Assembly (NCBI GenBank): GCA_002887195.1
Contig: PJAB01000103.1
Coordinates: 1 to 42,886 of the forward strand
Length of the DNA: 42,886 nt
Direction: 5' to 3'
Source of the DNA: Chrysochromulina parva
Taxonomy: Eukaryota > Haptophyta > Prymnesiales > Chrysochromulinaceae
Part shown: in pieces, positions 27,801 to 35,400 of the stretch
How the letters are laid out: each line of letters starts with the position of its first letter
How positions within the stretch are numbered: position 1 is the stretch's first letter
Notes under the pieces: model-generated
The model's database searches: none
Told to the model about the DNA's origin: nothing
Seen by the model: the letters and a program-made list of their open reading frames with translations, nothing else
Position numbers and translations under genes: made by a program

Positions 27801-29237
27801 CAGGCCAAGGCGGCGGGCGCGCTCTTGCACCTCTCGTCGCTCGCAAGTGCGCAGACGAGCATCGTCGAGCGCAACGGCATCGCTCTCCTCGTGGCCCTTC
27901 TCGACTCCGAGCGTCTGTGTGCGGCCAACCACGCCGCGGGAGCGCTCTGGCAGGTGGCCTCGACTGCAGCGGCCAAGGGCGCCATCATCAAGGCGGGTGG
28001 GCTGACGAAACTCGTGGCGCTGCTGCTGCGCACGGATTCGGCGGAGGCCAAGGAGCCCATAGCGGCGCTTCTCGCGGACCTCGCACGCACCGGCCACAAG
28101 GGTGACGCAACCAAGGGGACTCTCGTGGCCGCGGGCGGCATCGCGCCGCTCGTCGCGCTGCTCGAGGCGTCATCTGTCGACGCCCAGAAGCACGCGGCAT
28201 GCGCACTGTGGGGACTCACAGACGGCGTGCCGGCACATCAGGCGGCCGCGACCGCCGCCGGAGCGGTGCCGCGGCTCGTCAGCCTTCTCGGGAACGAGAG
28301 TGAGGCGCAGGGCTTCGCCGCCGCGGCGCTGTGCAACCTGGCCGAGGATGCGCACGCGCGCCAGCAGCTCGTCGACGCCGGAGCTGTGAAATCTCTCCAA
28401 GAGATCTCCAAGGGGCCTCAGACGTGGCTGCGCACGCAGGCCGTCAACTTGCTCAACCAGCTCGACGTGTTCGCACCCCCCTCAGATGCGGAGGTCGGTC
28501 GGAAGATCCATCTCCAGAAGACAGACCTCCACAAGAGCCAAAAGGTGTCGCTGCAGGCGGCCGTGGTCGCCGCGAACGCCGCCGCCAAGCTGAATGCGCC
28601 TCTCAAGAATGGCGCCATTCTCTTCGATAAGGGCGTGCCGGCGGCAGCGACGGAGACCTCGAAGGAGGCAGCCCCGCCTCCCAGGGCAGCGGGAGAGGAA
28701 GCGCTCGCCGCGGCGCTCGCCAAGGCTGCTGCCGCGTACGAAGCTGCCAAGGCAGTGGCGGAGGTGGACGAGAATCTTGATGACCATTGCAAGACGCCGA
28801 AGGCGAAGCGCACGAGCAAACGGCCTCCCAAGAGTGGCGCCAAGGACAAGGAGCCTCCGACAACGACGCCGGTGGCGGCCAGAGATACTTCAAGCGCTCC
28901 GAACAGCAGCCGCGAGACGGGCGCCGCATCGCGTGACAACTCGCGGCCATCCTCACGATCCTCTTCGAGGGTCAACTCGCGCAACGTCTCGCCGCGCAAC
29001 GGCTCGCCGCGCAACGGCTCGCCGCGCAACGTCTCGCCGCGCAACGTCTCGCCGCGCAGCGGCTCGCCGCTCAACAGCGCGCGCGCTGGCTCGCCCAGTG
29101 TCACGGCAGAGCGTGCGCCTACAGGGAACGCTGGAGGGGCGTCGAGAGTTAAGCCACAGCGTAAGCGCACGCCCAGCCCGAACGCGAGGCGTTCGAGCCC
29201 TTCATCGCGAACGGGCGAGAGCGTGAGAATCGCTTGA
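18819..29237 (+). CDS. Giant armadillo-repeat protein (3472 aa)
   Basis: One uninterrupted ORF of 10.4 kb. From residue 10 to about 3240 it is an almost continuous array of roughly 42-residue armadillo repeats with consensus AIAxAGGIxPLVxLLxSG---AxExAAxALxxLA---xNQ. I estimate about 70-75 units, an eyeball figure. The repeats should form a right-handed alpha-solenoid for protein binding, as in vacuolar protein 8 or PUB-ARM proteins. Two linkers break the array: a Gln/Lys-rich helical one near nt 22900-23110 and a Pro-rich one at about 23412-23690. A TPLH repeat sits at 25491-25550. The C-terminal 230 residues are basic, disordered and carry RNxSP repeats. No enzymatic, membrane or F-box domain is visible. 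The partner and role are unknown; scaffold or trafficking functions are plausible. The ATG at 18819 starts directly before the first helix. Confidence 0.9.
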   Translation: MRKAETSSSIEVHSLVRDLKNAPQEHKARAAKRLCVLVSNQEDDAGAVALGVGVLPVLIGMLSSGTDGGQLYASSCLASLAAAGHSAVIVKGGAIGPLVQVLKVGSMGAVAAAASALLGLSEEHAPELIKTNVTAPFVRLLKQGNTDAREHIASMIANLSRASFEAEAAFVGAGAVEELLRMLSSAKTCNTAAWAIASLCSCSEHVEAISAAGGIAKLLELLNTSINTQSQVAAAAAVSNLARDHPPTQTAIAKAGGIGPLLALLASRSPQAQAQAAEAVGRLCAHHRDNQDAVGRMGGIPSLAGLLASGTLPVQAMAAFAVCEACRGHADNQTTFTELGGISNLVMLLRQATSHVASGVTSTTGGANTSDGFVGLRLNAASAAEDFEAARTAHYEAIRVETAGALWILSEASEANRVSIAASGALAPLAALLASGGARGRVHATHALAHLAIENAANQHGVTTLLVGLLAPSSAVEARKAAAELLWRLVRENDASVEIIAAASSASELVELLKTSDADARAFALWALSLAIDGTKQATVLEVGGVAPLLAVLRTSGSLQREQAAAALARLANGSAAAQAAIAAEGGISPLLNIVEGVNCRDGKETAAARVHAASALASLARLAANRDTIVESGGITPLVALLNDGEDAAKTGAAAALACIAVANASTPGAIAQSGAISPLVSLLTGEHGAAAQEAAAGALHALAHDADNRIAIAEAGAIGHLVLLLGSANPLTSEFAEGALVRLSIENSNRELIIHKLVGMLYDKGSEAGGEEQAAAALANLASDSDANRDSIVEAGGIAPLLSLLETSSSTKAKERAIGAISQLASRRTIQKEIAKAGGIPLLASVIIASQSNGKQEKGADIGIASKLYALAAFAASQLAKGNRLNQTALADAGAIQPLVAMLGSPNSDMQANAACALGTLAEAHADNQAAIARTGAIAPLTSLVREGAPLVKEMCAGALWAVCDDHAPNKSTVTKLGGVEPLVGLLVSGGTEASLIASVGALVSLATKHPENREAIAKLLVARLSSRVAMAGAGAVRVLRAVGMVCDEGAYPANQLALAKAGGLPSLIAWLSGSADARWLGGNPDAQREAAHAVLSIVANNATLQAAIVQLDAIPPLIELIIKAEQQAQAYAARTLFHLAATLEGVEAIEAAGGVAPLVHLLSSEHPHLVDVGAVVISRLTTFSAHAVAVAGGIAPLTKLISMGSHAAQQHAASALADIGSVPAHRDAIAFGAEGSIQALVHLLGSHVAGTPEVAARALSQLARDEAECANDGGVKVMEASVEAASSAKPGAARRQLILACGGIDRLIMMLWAIPNKGLARRMWDLISSIVGSKDSIEVLNGETNSFLDMQSVAIAAMVKARATEKAALAQKVEKQQQHRAQHAVTDKERVSDKGSPSQKRWQAIANAASPSRTDAAQQQQAQQREVVEAREEAALALADLAYGDSAMQSAILAAGGVPPLLRLIREGSAASQEAASRAIWHLCASLESQGVLVACGAVEELVALSRNGSPAAQDTAAAVISDLAKGAILERERRARDSGIGLESMLADETTDPEDSLPPPASPLPPVPIPPLALQPSMKSVFHGEAPLLPSPIAQAPGEVLLGSAQSTASTDWKPPPGDRLNAIAAAGGIVPLVSLVQSGSQAGKERAASALWHLANDPSSQVAIAKAGGIAPLVQLLDDGTLQGTIFAADALTHLARGHADNQAAIAKKLVGLLEVDRPDGTLRRAARALWKLADENEGAPVRVVNAGAISPLVALLGSGSMEAKSEAVGALTCLATNDPKSQLAIATGLVALLGSGTAESQEHVTCMLLGLSEQTDNLRAIAHAGAVQRLIVQLRGGGALEAASARTSLRAQELGAQVLLRLSRDDEANAHAIVAHGGLRYLVALLSAESEEAQVNAADVLCDVARRSTEIQSRVAAEGAVEILVKLLSATGPLRARTAAAGALWSLSVGHAAIQAAVTAAGAIPELVQLLCTDDAGAQRQAAVALAALAVGGHSIQGSITRAGGIEPLVRLLDAAAARTQGSTAAQAATALAALVANHPANQAAVAAAGGIEPLVAIIRDAGAEDAKEEAATALWALTASHPPNQTASAEAGAIVPLIAMLGAGGTRAQAQAASALASMALGHSTNQGEIASMLVQLLNAEGEVDESKGTKAARAISRLARAHEANQAALAAHGALVSLVRLLRCTCLDYLPDGITAALGSLRPGREVMIVGGTPIATPLHTPLHTPLHTPLHTPRSLSSNLLRREIACALWSMADGSSANQEAIAAEGGVPLLIALLSKDFEAAVQREAAGALWSLASQLPAIQRRIADSGGLAPLVGLLSSSHVPTQETAAGALYSLASLATNRTIIAEVKGVAALVGVVERGSAQGREQAAGALLTLVQANSANQSAVSSELVAKLGEGSKATAEAQGEMTNLVHRLSLDSNNRAALAKAGAIPALALQMQKAAKAGTPGAPRTMVAAAAALAQIALRSPQVRIQVTAQLISLLGAPEPEVRQCASSTLREMAAEGSAESQVTVATMPGGIERIVALLREGSVEAQEYTLWMLAVMTDAASKSSIAHSPCTRAVVEVFRKSSAAAASAAAGKELLPEGAVLSALAQEHAAAVLALLASDIPGVDEEVRSRNSLEISASGGIRPMVRLLRDGTDGAKRHSATALTQLACGPMGRSSSMQIEMARAGATAAFGAWLREPSLGPPELAAQALACIANRNADTQTLIAEEGAIPPLVAMLQAAEPTDEAQRWAASALAALAQDHPVNQITIAEEGAISALVDLLKCPTSGAAHENATRVLWHLAADTDNQLSVARAGGLVPLVAMLSAEAPKTQEWAAAALSALSLDCAENQVAIARAGAIPRLVSLIGSPSDETQLYAQAALVLMASSCPQTRCAVVQPLVELLDEYRLATAQMKAAETLSMLAARSTANRTAIAQAGAIAPLVRLLGDGTNANKSQISAAATLADLARAASDRAAIASAGGVGPLVEMLRASNMEAQAKAAGALLHLSSLASAQTSIVERNGIALLVALLDSERLCAANHAAGALWQVASTAAAKGAIIKAGGLTKLVALLLRTDSAEAKEPIAALLADLARTGHKGDATKGTLVAAGGIAPLVALLEASSVDAQKHAACALWGLTDGVPAHQAAATAAGAVPRLVSLLGNESEAQGFAAAALCNLAEDAHARQQLVDAGAVKSLQEISKGPQTWLRTQAVNLLNQLDVFAPPSDAEVGRKIHLQKTDLHKSQKVSLQAAVVAANAAAKLNAPLKNGAILFDKGVPAAATETSKEAAPPPRAAGEEALAAALAKAAAAYEAAKAVAEVDENLDDHCKTPKAKRTSKRPPKSGAKDKEPPTTTPVAARDTSSAPNSSRETGAASRDNSRPSSRSSSRVNSRNVSPRNGSPRNGSPRNVSPRNVSPRSGSPLNSARAGSPSVTAERAPTGNAGGASRVKPQRKRTPSPNARRSSPSSRTGESVRIA
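25491..25547 (+). repeat. 12-bp tandem repeat encoding TPLH units inside the ARM protein
   Basis: Four perfect copies of ACGCCGCTGCAC (25491-25538) followed by a partial fifth encode T-P-L-H four times and a final T-P. Each unit supplies a Thr-Pro dipeptide, a minimal proline-directed kinase site. The tract interrupts the armadillo array in a loop. Confidence 0.9.
28983..29072 (+). repeat. 15-bp tandem repeat encoding RN(V/G)SP units at the ARM protein C-terminus
   Basis: Six 15-bp units, AAC-GTC/GGC-TCG-CCG-CGC with small changes in the last, encode N-V/G-S-P-R in series. They give regularly spaced Ser-Pro sites in a basic disordered tail, similar in style to microtubule-binding or SR-like tails. 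Confidence 0.88.
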
Positions 29238-29495
29238 GGCAGCTGATGCGTGAGGGTGGTTTCCTGGTTTCAGTAGGGAGTACAATGTAAAGTAGTAGAC
29301 CATAACCATGCATGCTCCTCCGCTAACTTCGAGAGCACAGGCTTGCTCTCCTCTACCTGACACCGTCTTTTGACTTGCGTTGGGCTTCCACTTTTGCGAC
29401 GAACGAGGGGCAAATTCGGCGCGAAGTTTCCGTGCGAGGCTCCTTGCGCGCGACGGCGGTCGCCAGAGCCACGCAGAGAAAGCTCGCGCCGAACG

Positions 29496-32400
29496 ATGGA
29501 ACCACCGCACACGGATACGCACAACCGCACGGCTCCCATGGACGTTACCTTGCCGGCGCCAACCACCATCATCCCCCGTGCCATCAAACGCGCAGCGCGC
29601 GCCAACGGCGCAAATGAAACCACAGCTATGGGTGTTGCAAGCGGCGCTCCTCCTGCCTGTCCCACTGCACCTCCTGCAAGAAAGGGTCCGGCACATCGTG
29701 CCATCAACCCGTCGGCTGCCGCGACGCGTGCTGCGGTCGAAACGGCACCCCCCGCTGCCGCTTCAGGAGCAATCCAGCCCAACGCCACGGGCAACACGGC
29801 TACCTCTGTCGCCAGCAACGGCGATGCTCGAGGCAACGCACCACCTGCGCCGCGTGCGGCACCAACCCTTCTCGGACCGACGGTCGCGACCGACCTTGCG
29901 CCCGCAGTCGGCCGCATCGCGCGTGTCCTCCACGACAAGCGCAACGTGGCGACGGCTATCCGGGATCGCCTGCCGGGCGTGTCAACCGATCAAGTGTTCG
30001 AGGATGGCGTCGTCGGGCGCGACATCGCCAGGCTCACAATTGACACACACAAATCAGTCGACCCTCTGCATCAGGACGCCAAGGTGCCCACCCTCATGTT
30101 CATCTCTCCTGTCACCGACCGTGAGGCATCGCACGTTGAGAACCCCTTCATGATGCCCGCGGGCATCAAGACCGCGGCGGCGCTCAAGATCTGGCTCATC
30201 AATCACGGGGCCAAACTTGCGGAGCGATGCCTTCTTCACACTGCGCTCACGACGGTTGGAGCGCGCGTTCTACCCAATCACGCTGGAGGATGCAGAGGCA
30301 GAGGTTGCACAGAACAGGCGTTTGCCCTGCACTTGTGCATCGATGATGCGCTATCAAGGCGCAAACCGATGTACGTGCTCTACGTCGATCTCACCAAGTG
30401 TTTCATGTCGTTCTCCCGCACGGCAGCCGATCTTGCGATGAGACACGCTGGGATCCCTGACGCTGCGCTTCGTGCGCTCCGCGGGCTGGTGGACAACTGG
30501 AAACATGGTGTCGCACAAGGAAGGTACGAAACCGCCTTTGGCGCTACCGACCCGTTCCCGATCCTTCGCGGCTTTCTTCAAGGCGCACAAGGGTCCCCGG
30601 AGGCCTGCAAGATCATGATGGACACCATTGCACAAGCCTTGGAACTCAAGGTCTCAGGTTATTCAGCCTTCTCACCGGACGGCGCCGGCCTTGAGATGGG
30701 CATGCTCGTCTTCGTTGACGACGCTGCCAATGCCACGAACGAAGCCTTCTTCCTTCACCGGACCACTGTGTTCTGGTCTATCTGGAGCCGCATCACAGAT
30801 TGCCAGCTCAACATCAAGGGCAAGAGCAAAACGGTTGTGCAGGCACTGGAATACAAGCGTGGCCGTGACGGTACACTCCTCCCTAAGTCGACATCTGAGC
30901 AGTTCTTCATCGCTGGCCCGCGCCCAGGGGACCCGCCCCGCCTCATCCCCAACCTTCTCGTCAATGAGCTTTACCTGTACTGCGGGATGGCTACGCGCAT
31001 GGATGGTCGCCATAACGATGATGGACTCGCCACTCTTAAATCCAAGATCGCATCTTGTGGCGGGCAAGCCACGGCTTCCTCTACGAGTCGTCGGCTTGCT
31101 CTGGGTTGCGCGGGTCTCGGGGTTTACGGCAACGCGTTCTTCTACGGGACATGCTTCGGCGGCTCCTTCGAAGACATAGAGAACCGCCTCGGTCCCGCCA
31201 GCAGGATAGCCATGCAAGGGGCGGGCATCAAGGGACCGCGCCGTTCATTCTCATCTCCACGCGTACAACTTCACGCCAAGCCGGGAGGCATCACTGCGGG
31301 CGCCAACGATGACCTTGCTCAGCACATCGTCGACATCGCTGGGCCAGCCGCCTTTGTGTCTGGGTACGGTAATGCCCACGTTTGGCCGGCTATGATGGCC
31401 GCGGGGCTCATGACTCTCGTCAACGCGCTCGCGTCTCCGCTTCACACTCCTGCCGCTGACCGCGCGCATCACGCCGTTGCTCGTGTTCTATGGACGCTCG
31501 GACTTCGACGGCTCAACTACGGCCCCCGGGGGATATGGCTGGGCCCAGTCAGCGAGCACCTCCGCACGTCCAACATAGTTGAAAGACCCCTATGGCTTTT
31601 ATGCCAAATTGGTGCTGGTTACCTCCCTCTCGTTGACTGTCACTTCGATGAGTGGTCTCCGCTTCGACCCGAAAGGTGGCCCGGCTACCCGTCGGACTGG
31701 GTTAGTCTGTGGCATGGCGGCCTTTATGATCAGCTCCGCTCCAAGGGAGTCACCTTTTGCCCCATTCTCGCCGCGGGAGGTATTGCCGAGCTCGCCAACC
31801 TGTGTGACGAGCTCCACGGCGACTTCCTCAGTGAGGACGAAATTCTTGAGGCGCACCCACGCGCCATTGAGCTCGGGGCGTCGGAAGCAAGGAGAGAACT
31901 CCGTGGCCTCTTGGGAGCCATCTCGGCGTGTCACATAGCACCCGTGCCTGGACGGCCGGGGTGGGCCATGGCTGACGCTGCAGAGGGCGTCATCCCATCG
32001 TACGCTCCAGCTGCTGAGTATGGGCTATTCAGACAGGTATCGCTTGCGCACCTCTCGGCTCGTAAACGCAGTGGAGATGGTGGCGCTCGCCTAGCAACGC
32101 TTCTTGACGTCAACACGGACTTGAGCGCTCTCCGGGCCGCAATACACTCGCTGCCCGACGAAGTAGCTACCTCATTCACAGACGTGTTCTCTGGCGTCTC
32201 TTACAACTCGATTGCGTCTCGCTCTAGGCTCAAGTATCCTCTCCTACAATTCCCGGAGCTCATTCCGGTTATTGCTGCCGTCACGTCGACCTCGGAGTAC
32301 GTTGCGGACGTGAGTGGATTTTGGTCAATCTTTTACCACGCCCGTTTTATCGCCGCCCGAATTCTTTCCGGCACCACTGAGCAAGCGTCTGAGCAAACCC

Positions 32401-35400
32401 TCCAGCGGGCGCACCAAGTCCTTGCTTGTGCGAAGGCTCAAGGGGTTGACTGGCTTATGTGGCTGTCGGCGCGTCCTGAAAAGGACAGGGAACCTTTACC
32501 TGATCCCGAGAGCCCAAACGAGGAGGCCACGGAAGCGGCATCTCCTACTCGGCCCTCGGGCGGATCGCGATCTGCTATTCTACAGGAGCGAAGGGAGCAA
32601 CTTCTCGGGGACGTGGAAGCCCTGCAACGCGTTGAAGTCTCGCTCCAAGAATATCAAGAACAGAATACTCACATAGAGGAGGCGCGCCAATTTCGTGAGT
32701 GGCTTCGAGAGGGCGGGGCAACCCACCTGCCACCATCAAGTGACGAGGACGAGCGCGACGAGGTGCCTGGTGGCGCAACGCGCGGGGGCGTAGGAATGCA
32801 TCACGCGTCAATCAGCCCCAAGGTGATCACTCCTACACCGGTCGTGCCGTGCTGGATGTCCGAGCCCCTCCTCCTCTGCGACTTCTCCCTCTCTTACCTC
32901 ACTCCGGCGATGAAAAAACGGGAGGCTATGCGCCCCCCTCTCGACACGGATGAGGCATGCCGCGTCATTCGCTCTACGGATCGCTTTGGCACCCTCCTCA
33001 TCAGTCTGCACCCTCAAGCGCCTCCGACGGACTCTGCGGTTCATCGCGCCTTTGTTGAAGCCAAGGAGCGCATCCTCAGAGCTCAATCTCGCAGCGAAGG
33101 AGGTATATCAGTTCGGCACCCGAGGTGGCAAGTAGCTCGCTGTCGGATCGACGCCGCTTGGCTCCACCTGCGAGATCGTGACAACCGGCTGCAGGCATGG
33201 TCCGCTTGGGTGGGACAGCGCAGAGGGCCCGTGACCAACACGATCAAGTGTATTCTTCATGGTACCGCGCTTCACTCCCTTCTTGCCTCACCCGTTGCTG
33301 GAGGGCCTGGACGGGCTCTGGGTGCGACTGTTGGATCGGAAATTACGGAGCTTCTGGCCGCTAGCGAGCCTCACCCGACAAACCCGCACCTTCGTACCCT
33401 CGACATCTCCTACCGCCACTCTGAAAGGGGCGCTCGCCTGGTCGCCGCCGGTTTTGTCCGTTTCAGTCGAGAATATGGTGTTGGGGCAGATCCCTTCAAA
33501 TGCTCCAGGGCGTGTAGGGACGCTGCCATGGGCGAAGTTAGTCACGATCTCGATGACGCCGTCAGCTTCCCGACGGCACAGCAAGCGCTCTTTCCGAGCG
33601 CTCTCTTGGACCGCGGAACCGTCATCCGCATGGATCAAAGCGCCATCCTCATCGCTCACCCTAAAGAGGTGCGGCTCGCTGTCGGTCGGCATTTCCTACG
33701 CGAGGACCTTCTGGGCTCTGACGAGATCTACAACAGGGCAAAAGTGCTACTCAGTGCTGTTGAGAACGGAGCATCGTGCGAAGTGTGGCTCCGCAGGCAA
33801 CCCCCGGGTGACGTCCGCTGCTCGTCAGTCTGCGACGACCTGCAGATCAGTGCAGCTCTTACGTTCAACTTGGCAACGTTCGCACGCGAACAAGAAGCTC
33901 GCGCACGTTGGCTCGCCGCGTCTCGACCGGACCTGGTTCTGTACCTCGCAACCATCAACACTCTTATGGAAGAGGGTGACCGCGACAGTGACCTCACGGC
34001 CAAGTCGTACATCCTTCAGGACTACGAGGGCGCCTCTAGGCGGGCTAAGCTCGAGTGGGCCCACAAGGCTCAAGCCCAAGTCATTAATCTTCAACACGAC
34101 GGAGTACGGATGCGCATCCCGTTTCACTGCACCATTGAGGCCGTCGTTCAACAAATCTCAGATGCGTGCTCGGCCGCGCTCGGTTACCGTCAGGCCGTCG
34201 TTGTCAAAAGCTCCCCCTCGGGCTCAATGCTACTCGACCGCGTTCACCCCTCTATCATACCGCCGCGCATCCCTCAACACCCGCCTACGCCTTTCACTCC
34301 CAACCCTTCTATTCTGGATAGCGCCCGTCATCACGACCTCAAGGATGCATTCGCTGCTCTCTTGGGTGACGCATCCCCCCCGCCGGCCGGTGCACCGTGT
34401 GCAGCGGGAGCGCCGCAACTTGCGCTGGATGGTGCCGCACGCCGTGCTATCTACTTTTACGAATCAAAAGCGAAGGCGGATGTGCGCCTCTGGCATCAGC
34501 GTGTACAAGGAGGCTACCACCGGCGGTGGGAAGGCAGGGGTGCCGCGTGGCTGAACCGAGTGCGCCAAGCGTACATCTTCGATGACCTCGGACGGCTAAA
34601 GGGAAACCCGTTCCACCCTGACTGCCCGCTGGCTGCTCGTTTTTGGTGGGAATGCCAGTCAGTTTGTGAGCGCGCGAACAAACCTGTCAAGGCGGAGGAG
34701 TGCCGGTTCGTCTTTGACAAACTTCTGACGATCGAGTCGGAGTACCCCGTTACTCACTTTGTTGCTACGGATGGTTCTAAAAAGATCGACGCGGATTCGG
34801 GGGAAAAGCACGTGGGCAGAGCTTGCGTCACGGTCTCCGCGGGGGTCATGGGAAGCCTAGTGCTTGGAGGACAACTCGACGTCTTCGCCGACAACTTCGA
34901 GAGGCACTCCTACGAGGCCGAGCTCGCAGCATTTCATGATCACCTCGCGGCCACGGCGGACACCGTCTCGGTCATCGTCACGGACTGTCTAAGCGGCATG
35001 CAAGCGGGACACGCCTTCCCGGGGCGCACAGTCTCCTCTCAAGCAGCCCGCTACCGAGACAAGGAGCTGGGCAATCTGGCAGAACTCGAACAGCGGCATC
35101 GGGCGGTCTTGTACGTGCACATCCACAGCCACACTGGTATTACGCCTAACGAGGCGGCGGATGCCGTGGCCACGTCCATGCTTCACGCTCCCCTTCTTCC
35201 CCTCGATCTCCTGCCATCCGCTCACGCCAAGTGCCGGGTTTTCGGGGTCAAGCGGGGAGTTGGGCGCGCGGCGTTCGACTTCTGCGCTGCGGTCATGGTG
35301 GCTAAGCTGGCGGGTGCCTCCTCTTTCACCCTCCTCGAGAACGAAGACACCTGGCCTCTGCTCTGCCGTCACCCAGTTCGGGCGAAGCTACTCACGGAGG

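Noticed and set aside
28983..29072. CRISPR-like appearance of regularly spaced repeats
   Set aside because: The units are contiguous coding repeats without spacers in a eukaryotic gene.
33259..34554. 431-codon plus-strand ORF in another frame of the retroelement
   Set aside because: The main frame is intact across it and continues to an intact RNase H; the alternative product has no motif, so neither a frameshift nor an overlapping gene is supported.
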